From: a virus | Direction: 5' to 3' (one strand) | Virus record (IMG/VR): IMGVR_UViG_3300033155_001274 | Span: 1 to 43,589 of that record | DNA length: 43,589 bases | Shown here: piece by piece, positions 37,914 through 43,589 of the stretch | Position numbering within the stretch: position 1 is the first letter of the stretch | How the letters are laid out: each line of letters starts with the position of its first letter | The notes under the pieces: model-generated | What the model saw: the letters and a program-made list of their open reading frames with translations, nothing else | Told to the model about the DNA's origin: nothing | Database searches by the model: none | Made by a program: the position numbers and the translations under genes

Positions 37914-38150
37914 ATGAATAATAAACTTTTACAGGACTCACACGGCAATACTTCAAGCAAACGTGTATTTGGTGCTATAGGACTAGGGCTATACTTCCTA
38001 ATAGGTTCTATCATTGCTATTTATAGCGTCTACACTGGCAACGATATCGGAACTAATGCCACAACCCTATTAAATGGCTTTGGGCTTACTGGTGCGGCAC
38101 TGTTAGGAGCCGGAGTAGTTGAACACTTCGCCAAAGGTAAAGATAAATGA
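37914..38150 (+). CDS. Holin candidate with two membrane helices
   Basis: 78 residues behind AGGAGAAACC. Two hydrophobic helices (VFGAIGLGLYFLIGSIIAIYSV and TLLNGFGLTGAALLGAGVV) are joined by a short polar turn, and the tail is basic (HFAKGKDK). This fits class II type holins that form the lesion for endolysin release. Its stop overlaps the spanin start. Confidence 0.7.
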   Translation: MNNKLLQDSHGNTSSKRVFGAIGLGLYFLIGSIIAIYSVYTGNDIGTNATTLLNGFGLTGAALLGAGVVEHFAKGKDK

Positions 38151-38389
38151 CAGCATATATAATTTTAGGATCTATTATAATAATCCTTGGGTTAGTGCTG
38201 TTTATCGTCCTTAAGTTAAATAAGGGGCTAAGAGATGACAATGAAGCCAAAGACAAATCAATCGATCAACGTGATAATAACTTATCTGCCAGTGTCTCAC
38301 TACAGGACAAGATAGCAGATATAAAAAAGGAATCGAACAATGAAAAGAATCATAATGGCACTGTTGCTTCTTGGCTTAATCAGTTGTAA
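38147..38389 (+). CDS. Inner-membrane spanin subunit (i-spanin)
   Basis: 80 residues. An N-terminal membrane helix (AYIILGSIIIILGLVLFIVL) is followed by a charged periplasmic helix (KLNKGLRDDNEAKDKSIDQRDNN, KIADIKKESNNEK). The start overlaps the holin stop. The lipoprotein gene starts inside it in another frame, the lambda Rz/Rz1-like layout. With its partner it fuses inner and outer membranes at lysis. Confidence 0.75.
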   Translation: MTAYIILGSIIIILGLVLFIVLKLNKGLRDDNEAKDKSIDQRDNNLSASVSLQDKIADIKKESNNEKNHNGTVASWLNQL

Positions 38390-38603
38390 AACGACTTATT
38401 ATCCACCTGTAATAATTGCACCTGTAATAGATCCGGCTCCTACTAAGCCGGATTATATGTTTACCCAGGAAGATGGCTATTTAACTATACCAAACGATGA
38501 TGCAATTAAATTAGGTGAATATATAATAGACCTGAAAGCCCATAATAAAATATTACAAGCTGGACTAGATTACTATAAAGAACAAATAGACAGTTTAGAA
38601 TGA
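38340..38603 (+). CDS. Outer-membrane lipoprotein spanin subunit (o-spanin)
   Basis: 87 residues starting 50 nt before the i-spanin stop in a different frame, behind AAAAAGGAA. A signal peptide MKRIIMALLLLGLISC has a lipobox (LISC, Cys16). The mature part is proline-rich (YYPPVIIAPVIDPAPTKPDY) as in Rz1-type proteins, then helical. Its presence implies a host with an outer membrane. Confidence 0.8.
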   Translation: MKRIIMALLLLGLISCKTTYYPPVIIAPVIDPAPTKPDYMFTQEDGYLTIPNDDAIKLGEYIIDLKAHNKILQAGLDYYKEQIDSLE

Positions 38604-38936
38604 TTATTTAATCCTTCCTTTTATCAATATATCTTCATCGCTGTGAGTAGCCCTATATGTCAGTGTTCTAGCCTCCTGAATCCAATACACTGCGGCATAC
38701 ATTGTGCCAGTACCTTCATTCGATGCGTGGAGCCTAACACTATTGCCATCCTGTACCAATATCCTTGAGGACCATGGCAAAGTGACAGACTCTATTACAA
38801 TAGCTTCATTGCTATCGTAATATTCTACTGTTACTGTATCAGCATCACCAATCAATTCGTATTCTGCCACATAATAACTATGCTGGTAACATGATGTTAA
38901 TAACACCAATACCAATAAACTAATAATCTTTTTCAT
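38604..38936 (-). CDS. Small lipoprotein, convergent with the spanin gene
   Basis: 110 residues from ATG behind GGAGAG. The signal peptide MKKIISLLVLVLLTSC has a lipobox with Cys16. The mature part is beta-rich (YELIGDADTVTVEYYD...YAAVYWIQEARTLTYRATHS). Phage lipoproteins of this kind can exclude superinfecting phages, but no such family is recognised here. Its stop codon touches that of the o-spanin with no gap. Confidence 0.6.
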   Translation of the reverse strand: MKKIISLLVLVLLTSCYQHSYYVAEYELIGDADTVTVEYYDSNEAIVIESVTLPWSSRILVQDGNSVRLHASNEGTGTMYAAVYWIQEARTLTYRATHSDEDILIKGRIK

Positions 38937-39228
38937 CTAATTCTCTCCTTATCTGTTCTATTAAATAATTTACTATGCCTGTTTTGTTGGGTGATATCTG
39001 TACCGCCGGATTACAATCACCAGTGTGTGTCAATTTCATATTCAATGGGTGATAAATAACATCATCACCATATTTTCTACGGAGCCACAACCGTTGAGGA
39101 ATTATGTGGGATAACTCTTTTATATCACCTTCCTTAAAAGCTTGACCACAACCAGCGCAAATACCATCTTGTTCTCTATATTTCTTTGTCTTCATATCTC
39201 TAATCTTGCACTCGGTATCATAGGTCAT
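38920..39228 (-). CDS. Small HNH endonuclease
   Basis: 102 residues. CAGCGQAFKEGDIKELSHIIPQRLW is the zinc-linked first half of an HNH fold, and YHPLNMKLTHTGDCNPAVQ the second, with the SHIIP histidines and N of LNMKLTH. Such small enzymes occur in phages as nicking or packaging-assisting nucleases. It overlaps the lipoprotein gene by 17 nt. The zinc pair in front and the C near the end suggest four zinc ligands. Confidence 0.7.
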   Translation of the reverse strand: MTYDTECKIRDMKTKKYREQDGICAGCGQAFKEGDIKELSHIIPQRLWLRRKYGDDVIYHPLNMKLTHTGDCNPAVQISPNKTGIVNYLIEQIRRELDEKDY

Positions 39229-39230
39229 TG

Positions 39231-39506
39231 TTATTTATCCTCTAGACCCTTCAAATCTTTGTCGTCAATCCTTATAGTTGTCTCAAATGGTACAGCTACT
39301 CCATTTGCAAGGTATCCACCGAATATTTCCATGACTTGCCACATTTGAATTCTAGTGTACCCGTCTTCATCCTTTACTGGATATTTAGGTTTTACAAACT
39401 CCTTCCCCATAGATCTATTAAGTTCATCATGCTGATGATAATAAATAAAATCTCCCATCTCTGTAATTTTTATCATAACATAATCATTTATATTAAATAC
39501 TTTCAC
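39231..39506 (-). CDS. FNINDYV-type phage protein, paralogue of the gene at 1124-1396
   Basis: 91 residues from GTG 39506 behind AAGGGGATAGAGA. Shares FNINDYV, GKEFVKPKYP, DEDGYTRIQM and VPFETTIRIDDKD in order with the left-hand copy. Function unknown. The two copies lie at opposite ends of the window in different operons and directions. Confidence 0.6.
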   Translation of the reverse strand: MKVFNINDYVMIKITEMGDFIYYHQHDELNRSMGKEFVKPKYPVKDEDGYTRIQMWQVMEIFGGYLANGVAVPFETTIRIDDKDLKGLEDK

Positions 39507-39509
39507 TCT

Positions 39510-39764
39510 CTATCCCCTTCTAACGTTGTTATTTATCTTCTCATCAATCCTATAGTGCGCTCTTGCTATAGATAATAAATGCCTGGATTCTGTTTTATAG
39601 TGTCTATCTTGTGCAAAATAGATAGGCCAATAAGGCTGAGAGCTTTCAGATATAAAGACCATTAGCTCTTCTATGGAAGTTGCCAGACATAAAACAGCCT
39701 TTAACTCAATATAATTCTCTTCTTCATCATTGTAATATACTTGTGTTAATTTATATGTATTCAC
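39510..39764 (-). CDS. Hypothetical 84-residue protein
   Basis: Starts with GTG behind AAAGGAGATAGAGA. The sequence YKLTQVYYNDEEENYIELKAVLCLATSIEELMVFISE has two strands and a helix. No family recognised. Part of the operon running from the KilA-N promoter to the lipoprotein gene. Confidence 0.5.
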   Translation of the reverse strand: MNTYKLTQVYYNDEEENYIELKAVLCLATSIEELMVFISESSQPYWPIYFAQDRHYKTESRHLLSIARAHYRIDEKINNNVRRG

Positions 39765-39794
39765 TCTCTATCTCCTTTACCTTAAATAGTGGCT

Positions 39795-40070
39795 CTATTG
39801 TAGCCTGTTCTCTTCTATGTGACGCTCAACGCTTGGCAAAACTTCTTTCATTAAATCAATTGAAGTATTAAACTTTCTTGCATAATCTCCCATACGCTCA
39901 CCTTTAATTGGGGTCAAGCTTGGCATATTAGGTCTATCGTACTTCCGAAAACAATTCATTTCATATTCTAATCTGGCATTAAATGCGTTATCTAATTCTT
40001 TGTACCATTCCCCCATTAGATAAGTAGATCCTTCTATTAGGGATTGCATTTTGCTTTCCATATCACCCAT
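39795..40070 (-). CDS. Hypothetical helical 91-residue protein
   Basis: ATG behind AGGAGATAAATAG. Almost fully helical (KMQSLIEGSTYLMGEWYKELDNAFNARLEYEMNCFRKYDRP, residues 7-47), with SIDLMKEVLPSVERHIEE at the end. Begins 5 nt after the KilA-N stop. Function unknown. Confidence 0.5.
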   Translation of the reverse strand: MGDMESKMQSLIEGSTYLMGEWYKELDNAFNARLEYEMNCFRKYDRPNMPSLTPIKGERMGDYARKFNTSIDLMKEVLPSVERHIEENRLQ

Positions 40071-40075
40071 TCTAT

Positions 40076-40696
40076 TTATCTCCTATTAGCTACTTTATTG
40101 GAAACAATTGACAGTATTTTGTCTGTGTTTTTTTCAAAATATGTAGCAGTTGTTATCGACACTTGTAATTCATCTCTTAATTTCAATTGCGCTTCTGTAG
40201 CTGTCTCCCATGTTTTGTCACCACTCAAACCACAAGACTCTCTAATAAACCTTGCGACCTTCTTTATTTCTAAAACAAGATTCCCTCTAATGCTACAATT
40301 TTCATTCAATGCTTTAGTCATTGATTTGAATGATTCACCACTATTATCTCTAAACTCTATTAGATTGTCATATAACCATTGATAGACCTTTACTTTGAGA
40401 TCTGGGCTATACCAAAGAGCTATATCAATGAACAAAAAAGGATGAACCCATTTTTCATTACCCCTTCCTCTTCCTCCAGTTTGTATCTTCCCTACTTCTT
40501 TCTCGAGAGATTCAATAAACTCCTTTGACTTTGGACTCCTGAAATATTCAGTCACTTTCTGGATTGGAAGATTATTAACAATTCTATGGTTGTTCCCAAA
40601 TCGCTCAAGATCGGCTACATTATAGAATCCTGTTTTATGCTTTTGCCTAACGGTAATACCTGCAATGCTTCTCTCCATAACAACTTCCGTTTTCAC
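40076..40696 (-). CDS. KilA-N domain protein
   Basis: 206 residues from GTG, 6 nt after AAAGGAG. IRQKHKTGFYNVADLERFGNNHR-like start, FRSPKSKEFIESLEKEVG, GGRGRGNEKWVHPFLFIDIALWYSPDLKVKVYQWLYDNLIEFRDNSG (residues 70-118) are the conserved KilA-N blocks of phage and viral DNA-binding proteins. The C-terminus is helical. It has a near-consensus promoter of its own and is probably an early regulator. Confidence 0.85.
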   Translation of the reverse strand: MKTEVVMERSIAGITVRQKHKTGFYNVADLERFGNNHRIVNNLPIQKVTEYFRSPKSKEFIESLEKEVGKIQTGGRGRGNEKWVHPFLFIDIALWYSPDLKVKVYQWLYDNLIEFRDNSGESFKSMTKALNENCSIRGNLVLEIKKVARFIRESCGLSGDKTWETATEAQLKLRDELQVSITTATYFEKNTDKILSIVSNKVANRR

Positions 40697-40728
40697 TTAA
40701 CACTCCTTTTAAGTTACAATCTAATAAA

Positions 40729-40757
40729 AGTATAATGCAAGTTTAAATAAGTGTCAA
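40729..40757 (-). promoter_or_regulatory. Strong promoter of the KilA-N operon
   Basis: Minus strand TTGACA (40757-40752), 17-nt spacer, TATACT (40734-40729). Near-consensus sigma70. An AACATGT motif overlaps the -35 and resembles the palindrome at 16580. Confidence 0.7.
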
Positions 40758-40809
40758 CATGTCTGGCAGAAAAAGATAGTTTTAATTATTACCATACCCC
40801 TCATCTAAC

Positions 40810-41316
40810 TTAATCCCCCATACCCCTTAAAATCTCATCGAACTTCTCACTATTAACACCTGCCGTTTTCATCTCAGCAATAAGATTATCAATGGTAGAT
40901 GTCCTTTCTTTCTTGGTGTATTTAGACCAGCTTTTAAGCTTGCCCCTGATCATGTCTTTCATGTAAGGATCATCTTTTACCCTTTGAGGGATATCTTCAA
41001 TCTTTTTTGCATCATACATTTTGCAATGGAACTTATCTTCGTCTGTTTGCTCTAGTTGAGCATAAACATAACTATCGAACCCTGCACCAAGAGATCTCTT
41101 TATACAATCCTTTAGTTTATCGAAAGAGCTTATATCATAGCTGTGCTGGCCTGACCGGAAAAACTCAAGCACTAGGGCATGGAAAGCCTTGTTTTGCTCT
41201 TGAGTCCCGTTCTTGGCTGGCTCTATGTAATAATAAGCCCCAACTTCAGGGAGGGTTTTATCTGCAATCCTAAAATTACAGACCTCCCCACTGGCTACCG
41301 TGCATCGTCCTTTCAC
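40810..41316 (-). CDS. Putative NinB-like recombination protein
   Basis: 168 residues from GTG behind AAGGAG. The TQEQNKAFHALVLEFF segment resembles the LDQN-x-x-x-W helix at the core of NinB/Orf-type DNA-binding recombination proteins. The rest (KLKDCIKRSLGAGFDSYVY, KLKSWSKYTKKERTSTIDNLIAEM) is helical and basic. It is the last gene of the recombination operon, which supports the idea. Motif similarity is weak, so the call is tentative. Confidence 0.45.
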   Translation of the reverse strand: MKGRCTVASGEVCNFRIADKTLPEVGAYYYIEPAKNGTQEQNKAFHALVLEFFRSGQHSYDISSFDKLKDCIKRSLGAGFDSYVYAQLEQTDEDKFHCKMYDAKKIEDIPQRVKDDPYMKDMIRGKLKSWSKYTKKERTSTIDNLIAEMKTAGVNSEKFDEILRGMGD

Positions 41317-41498
41317 GGTCTATGCTCCTTCCTTCTAGCTGTACCCAATGCTGCGTATTTCTCTTCTATCTTCCGTAGCTGAGAAAGTACTATATCATGC
41401 TTCCATGTTTCTTCCATTTCCTGTTGTTCTTCTGTTGTGTATATTCTGTCAAACGACATTTGGTGTAAGCTTGTAATTAGTTGTTGTCTACTTTTCAT
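41313..41498 (-). CDS. Hypothetical helical 61-residue protein
   Basis: Overlaps both neighbours (ATGA with the exonuclease stop, GTGA with the next start). Charged and helical (YTTEEQQEMEETWKHDIVLSQLRKIEEKYAAL). Probably a small accessory of the recombination operon. No family recognised. Confidence 0.5.
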   Translation of the reverse strand: MKSRQQLITSLHQMSFDRIYTTEEQQEMEETWKHDIVLSQLRKIEEKYAALGTARRKEHRP

Positions 41499-42109
41499 CT
41501 TACCATATCCTTTATCATTTCAACCGCGAGATTTAGCCTGACAGATAGATTCTCAAGCTCATCGTTCTTAGCTTCTACATTAACAATCACAAGGTTTTTC
41601 CCAACTGGCATCCTGGGGTCAAAAGAGCAGATAACAGCCTTATCAATTCCGGTACATAGCATTTCACCATATACCTGCCAGTAGTAATCTTTTAAAAGCT
41701 CCCCACTATCAAGTAAATACCTCAAGTGCTGTTTGCTCTCTGGACATTTAACCTCGAAGGTTGCCTCATTGTCTCCTATTATCCCATCAGGTGAGGACCC
41801 TATGAAATCAGAGTATTGGTAAAACCCACATTCCCGAACCGGGGCAAGCTCATGCATCTCATAATGTTTCCTGGCTATACCCTCCCAGTCGTTTCCCCAT
41901 TGCATCGATGAGGATTTGAAAGTATCTTCTCTCTGTCCTGTTAGGATCTCTGCTGCCACCTTTCTTAAATATGTTAATTGACCTTTAGACCATGCGTCTT
42001 GTTTTTGTTTAGCCGTTGGCATTATGTCTTTAAAGTGAGAACCGGTAATTAATCCAGTTCTCACCTCAAACCATTCAGTAGATCCTTGAATGACTTTTAT
42101 CTCTTCCAT
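41495..42109 (-). CDS. YqaJ-type / lambda exonuclease-like recombination nuclease
   Basis: 204 residues. QGSTEWFEVRTGLITGSHF is the YqaJ family opening. GSSPDG (Asp108) and FEVK (Glu119, Lys121) form the PD-(D/E)xK catalytic site, and YYWQVYGEMLCTG is the conserved QVQ-like helix. It digests one strand of duplex ends 5' to 3' to prepare DNA for the annealing protein encoded directly upstream. Start overlaps the stop of that gene region. Confidence 0.9.
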   Translation of the reverse strand: MEEIKVIQGSTEWFEVRTGLITGSHFKDIMPTAKQKQDAWSKGQLTYLRKVAAEILTGQREDTFKSSSMQWGNDWEGIARKHYEMHELAPVRECGFYQYSDFIGSSPDGIIGDNEATFEVKCPESKQHLRYLLDSGELLKDYYWQVYGEMLCTGIDKAVICSFDPRMPVGKNLVIVNVEAKNDELENLSVRLNLAVEMIKDMVR

Positions 42110-42781
42110 TTAAAGCTCCACCTTAATTTTTGCTTTTCTTATTACAGTATCAGCATTTTCGGAAGAGAGATTTTTATCTGCTAAGATCCCATGAATATAA
42201 TCGTGTCCCTTATAATCTTCCTTCTCTTTAAACATAGCCATATAATCCTTAAGGGTGCTTCTCTGTAGATTAGTTGCTGGTGTGGCAGTAGGAGTATTAT
42301 TCTCTACTGGCTTATCATATTTAGAATCAGACAAACCCATATAAACATCTGCGGCCACCCCCAATTGTTTCATTGCTACACTTAACGCATCGGTCAATGC
42401 CATCTTGTAACATTCATCTGAGTGGTAGGGTTTAAAACTAGTATCATATAGAGGTTTTTCATTATCGTATATCTTTTCATTGGCAACCAACATTGAACCA
42501 CCAAGACCAACAATAGGTGCAGACCATTTATCACCGTCTTTGATAAAAAGATTCAATTGGACATATACTGATATTTCAGTCCCATAAGATTCTTTCCATG
42601 TATTAACTATATCATAATACCACCCAATCCCGATTGCTCCGAATTGCTCAGTCATCATCTGCAATCGCCATTGAGGTTTAATATCAGTTAATCCTTTAAG
42701 CCTACCACCAGAAATCTTTTTCTTTGCCGATGCAGGAACCTGTTTTAATTCATTCCATATTTTTATGTTATCTTCTTTCAT
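42110..42781 (-). CDS. Single-strand annealing protein, Rad52/Sak-like
   Basis: 223 residues. IKPQWRLQMMTEQFGAIGIGWYYDIVNTW and YKMALTDALSVAMKQLGVAADVYMGLSDSKYD are characteristic of phage single-strand annealing recombinases of the Rad52-like group (Sak/ERF-related). The last third has a T/P-rich linker and a helical tail. It pairs complementary strands made by the exonuclease encoded next. Ribosome site is a run of seven G, 6 nt before ATG. Confidence 0.7.
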   Translation of the reverse strand: MKEDNIKIWNELKQVPASAKKKISGGRLKGLTDIKPQWRLQMMTEQFGAIGIGWYYDIVNTWKESYGTEISVYVQLNLFIKDGDKWSAPIVGLGGSMLVANEKIYDNEKPLYDTSFKPYHSDECYKMALTDALSVAMKQLGVAADVYMGLSDSKYDKPVENNTPTATPATNLQRSTLKDYMAMFKEKEDYKGHDYIHGILADKNLSSENADTVIRKAKIKVEL

Positions 42782-42970
42782 TTATTCCCCCCCTCTATTA
42801 GCTGCTAGCTGAAAGTTAAATACTTGTCTTTTAAGCTCATCAACCTTTAATGAGTAAAACACGGAGCTACTACTTAAAACACAGGCTGAATTAAATAGAT
42901 CGACATATCGCTTCAACTCCCTTTCCGCTTCCTTAAGTTTCCTACTCCACTCTTTTTTCATATTCATCAT
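42782..42970 (-). CDS. Hypothetical helical 62-residue protein
   Basis: Adjacent ATG codons behind AAGGGGTG. A coiled-coil start (KKEWSRKLKEAERELKRYVDLFNSA) and a second helix (YSLKVDELKRQVFNFQLAAN). Its last codons lie in the seven-G tract that serves as ribosome site of the annealing protein. Function unknown. Confidence 0.5.
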   Translation of the reverse strand: MMNMKKEWSRKLKEAERELKRYVDLFNSACVLSSSSVFYSLKVDELKRQVFNFQLAANRGGE

Positions 42971-43134
42971 TCACCCCTTGTATCATTCATTAGTTTCTTT
43001 ATTATCAATTCACACCTATCTATGTATCTCTCAGAACGGCTATCATCCCTTAATAAATCATAAGCCTCAGACAACCTATCATAGATGTCGTTAAACACTG
43101 CTTTTGTTTCACACTCTGCATCATGTCTATTCAT
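42967..43134 (-). CDS. Hypothetical helical 55-residue protein
   Basis: ATG behind AAAGGGTGATGA. Sequence MNRHDAECETKAVFNDIYDRLSEAYDLLRDD and RYIDRCELIIKKLMNDT predicts two helices. It overlaps the next gene by 4 nt. Function unknown. Confidence 0.5.
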   Translation of the reverse strand: MNRHDAECETKAVFNDIYDRLSEAYDLLRDDSRSERYIDRCELIIKKLMNDTRGE

Positions 43135-43138
43135 TTCA

Positions 43139-43312
43139 TCACCCTTTAAATGTTGTTTCTATTTCATTGATTTTACTTATCAGAAACTTTTCCACAGAAT
43201 AAAACATCCCAGTAGCTAACAACTGCGGTTTCCCAATAATATGCTCATCGGCAATAACTGTAATTAGTTCAGATAATTTCTCAGTGATCTCTTCATTCAA
43301 TTCTTTTATCAT
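43139..43312 (-). CDS. Hypothetical helical 57-residue protein, first of the early operon
   Basis: ATG 43312 is 8 nt after AAGGAG; a GTG at 43321 would overlap that site and is rejected. Helical, acidic N-terminus (MIKELNEEITEKLSELITVIADE) and a second helix (YSVEKFLISKINEIE). First gene behind the minus promoter at 43337-43365. Function unknown. Confidence 0.5.
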   Translation of the reverse strand: MIKELNEEITEKLSELITVIADEHIIGKPQLLATGMFYSVEKFLISKINEIETTFKG

Positions 43313-43336
43313 ACTCTTCACTCCTTATTTACCTCC

Positions 43337-43365
43337 ATACTAACGCAAGCAAAACACAATGTCAA
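43337..43365 (-). promoter_or_regulatory. Early promoter of the recombination operon
   Basis: Minus strand TTGACA (43365-43360), 17-nt spacer, TAGTAT (43342-43337). A perfect -35 and ideal spacing; transcription would run through the small genes, annealing protein and exonuclease. Confidence 0.7.
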
Positions 43366-43388
43366 CACAATAATAACAAAAAGAAAGG

Positions 43389-43405
43389 TTATCCATTGTT
43401 GATAA
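43389..43405. promoter_or_regulatory. Inverted repeat TTATC-N7-GATAA between divergent promoters
   Basis: Five-base arms around CATTGTT, centred between the minus promoter (43337-43365) and the plus promoter (43411-43439). Candidate operator controlling both; the RHH gene product is the obvious candidate ligand. Confidence 0.35.
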
Positions 43406-43410
43406 AGGTG

Positions 43411-43439
43411 TTGACAGAATAAACACAATGAATTATTAT
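43411..43439 (+). promoter_or_regulatory. Promoter of the RHH gene
   Basis: TTGACA (43411-43416), 17-nt spacer, TATTAT (43434-43439), followed by AGGAGGA and ATG 43462. Confidence 0.7.
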
Positions 43440-43461
43440 ATTGAGTGTACAGGAGGAAAGT

Positions 43462-43589
43462 ATGAAAGATAAATTTCTACATGTTAAAGTTTCAGAAGAA
43501 TATAAGAAAAGAATCAAGGCTGCTGCTGATTATTCAAACTCGAATATGAGCAGATTTATTATTGATCTGATTAACAAAGAGCTTAAAAG
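43462..43589 (+). CDS. Ribbon-helix-helix (CopG/Arc-like) protein, N-terminal part
   Basis: 42 residues are visible before the window ends. FLHVKVSEEYKKRIKAAADYSNSNMSRFIIDLINKEL has the order of the RHH fold: strand, helix A, NMS turn, helix B. This is the common DNA-binding form of CopG-like regulators and antitoxins. It has an AGGAGG site and strong promoter and faces the recombination operon, so it may be the early repressor. The stop is outside the window. Confidence 0.75.
   Translation, partial: MKDKFLHVKVSEEYKKRIKAAADYSNSNMSRFIIDLINKELK

Noticed and set aside
1-43589. Closed circular genome
   Set aside because: Joining the last base to the first does not keep the SSB frame open; a TAA appears in that frame just before the end. 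The edges are cuts.
1-43589. CRISPR array, integrase, CI-type repressor or att site
   Set aside because: No regularly spaced repeats, no recombinase motifs and no CI-like domain were found on either strand, so lysogeny is neither supported nor excluded.

Overview
The window is a contiguous, AT-rich stretch of a tailed-phage genome or prophage. The virion genes are those of a siphovirus: PBSX/SPP1-like terminase and portal, gp7-like head protein, scaffold, capsid, connectors, tail tube, a frameshifted tail chaperone pair, tape measure and tail-tip proteins. Most genes have good Shine-Dalgarno sites. An overlapping inner-membrane/lipoprotein spanin pair and a further lipoprotein point to a diderm (Gram-negative-type) host. 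The host genus cannot be read from the sequence. Both edges cut genes (SSB on the left, a ribbon-helix-helix protein on the right). Joining the ends gives no continuous reading frame, so this is a slice rather than a closed circle. No integrase or attachment site is visible.

Layout. 1-3645 (+): replication and DNA metabolism (SSB end, DUF1064 protein, DnaD-like replisome organizer, small C5-methyltransferase-like protein) with several tiny ORFs. 3669-4218: hairpins and a small divergent control region between a minus-strand 77-aa gene and a Cro-sized HTH gene. 4219-8566 (+): a dense array of small genes, many with CxxC zinc-ribbon motifs, plus MazG-like, RHH-like, Lar-like, DUF551 and XRE proteins. 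8569-12560 (+): TerS, TerL, portal and gp7-like protein.

12586-14640 (-): an inserted opposite-strand cassette splits the head genes. It holds a radical SAM enzyme with an unusual Ser/Cys tail, a normal tRNA-Gln, a class II tRNA-Leu-like gene with a non-canonical anticodon loop, a tRNA-like gene with a large insert in the anticodon region, and a 78-aa gene. 14646-17319 (+): a Rha-type regulator with a predicted leaderless start, five small genes, a terminator and an HNH endonuclease. 17326-30654 (+): scaffold, capsid, capsid-associated proteins, a 1362-aa fibre with a 10-G tract, connectors, tail tube, G/GT chaperones and tape measure. 30651-35982: tail tip and fibre genes. 35991-37043: an unknown protein and a polytopic membrane protein with a cytoplasmic HTH. 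37135-38603: lysis cassette (XhlA-like protein, M15 endolysin, holin, spanins). 38604-43312 (-): lipoprotein, HNH, small genes, KilA-N protein and an early recombination operon (NinB-like candidate, YqaJ-type exonuclease, Rad52/Sak-like annealing protein). 43337-43589: a divergent promoter region leading to a truncated RHH gene.

How it works together: the minus-strand recombination operon and the left-hand replication genes are probably early. The 17.3-38.6 kb block is the late morphogenesis and lysis unit, with internal promoters near 8.2, 17.3 and 27.1 kb. The strongest candidates for something undescribed are the radical SAM/aberrant-tRNA cassette, the poly-G tract in the fibre gene, and the membrane-bound HTH protein with a perfect palindrome at its stop codon.
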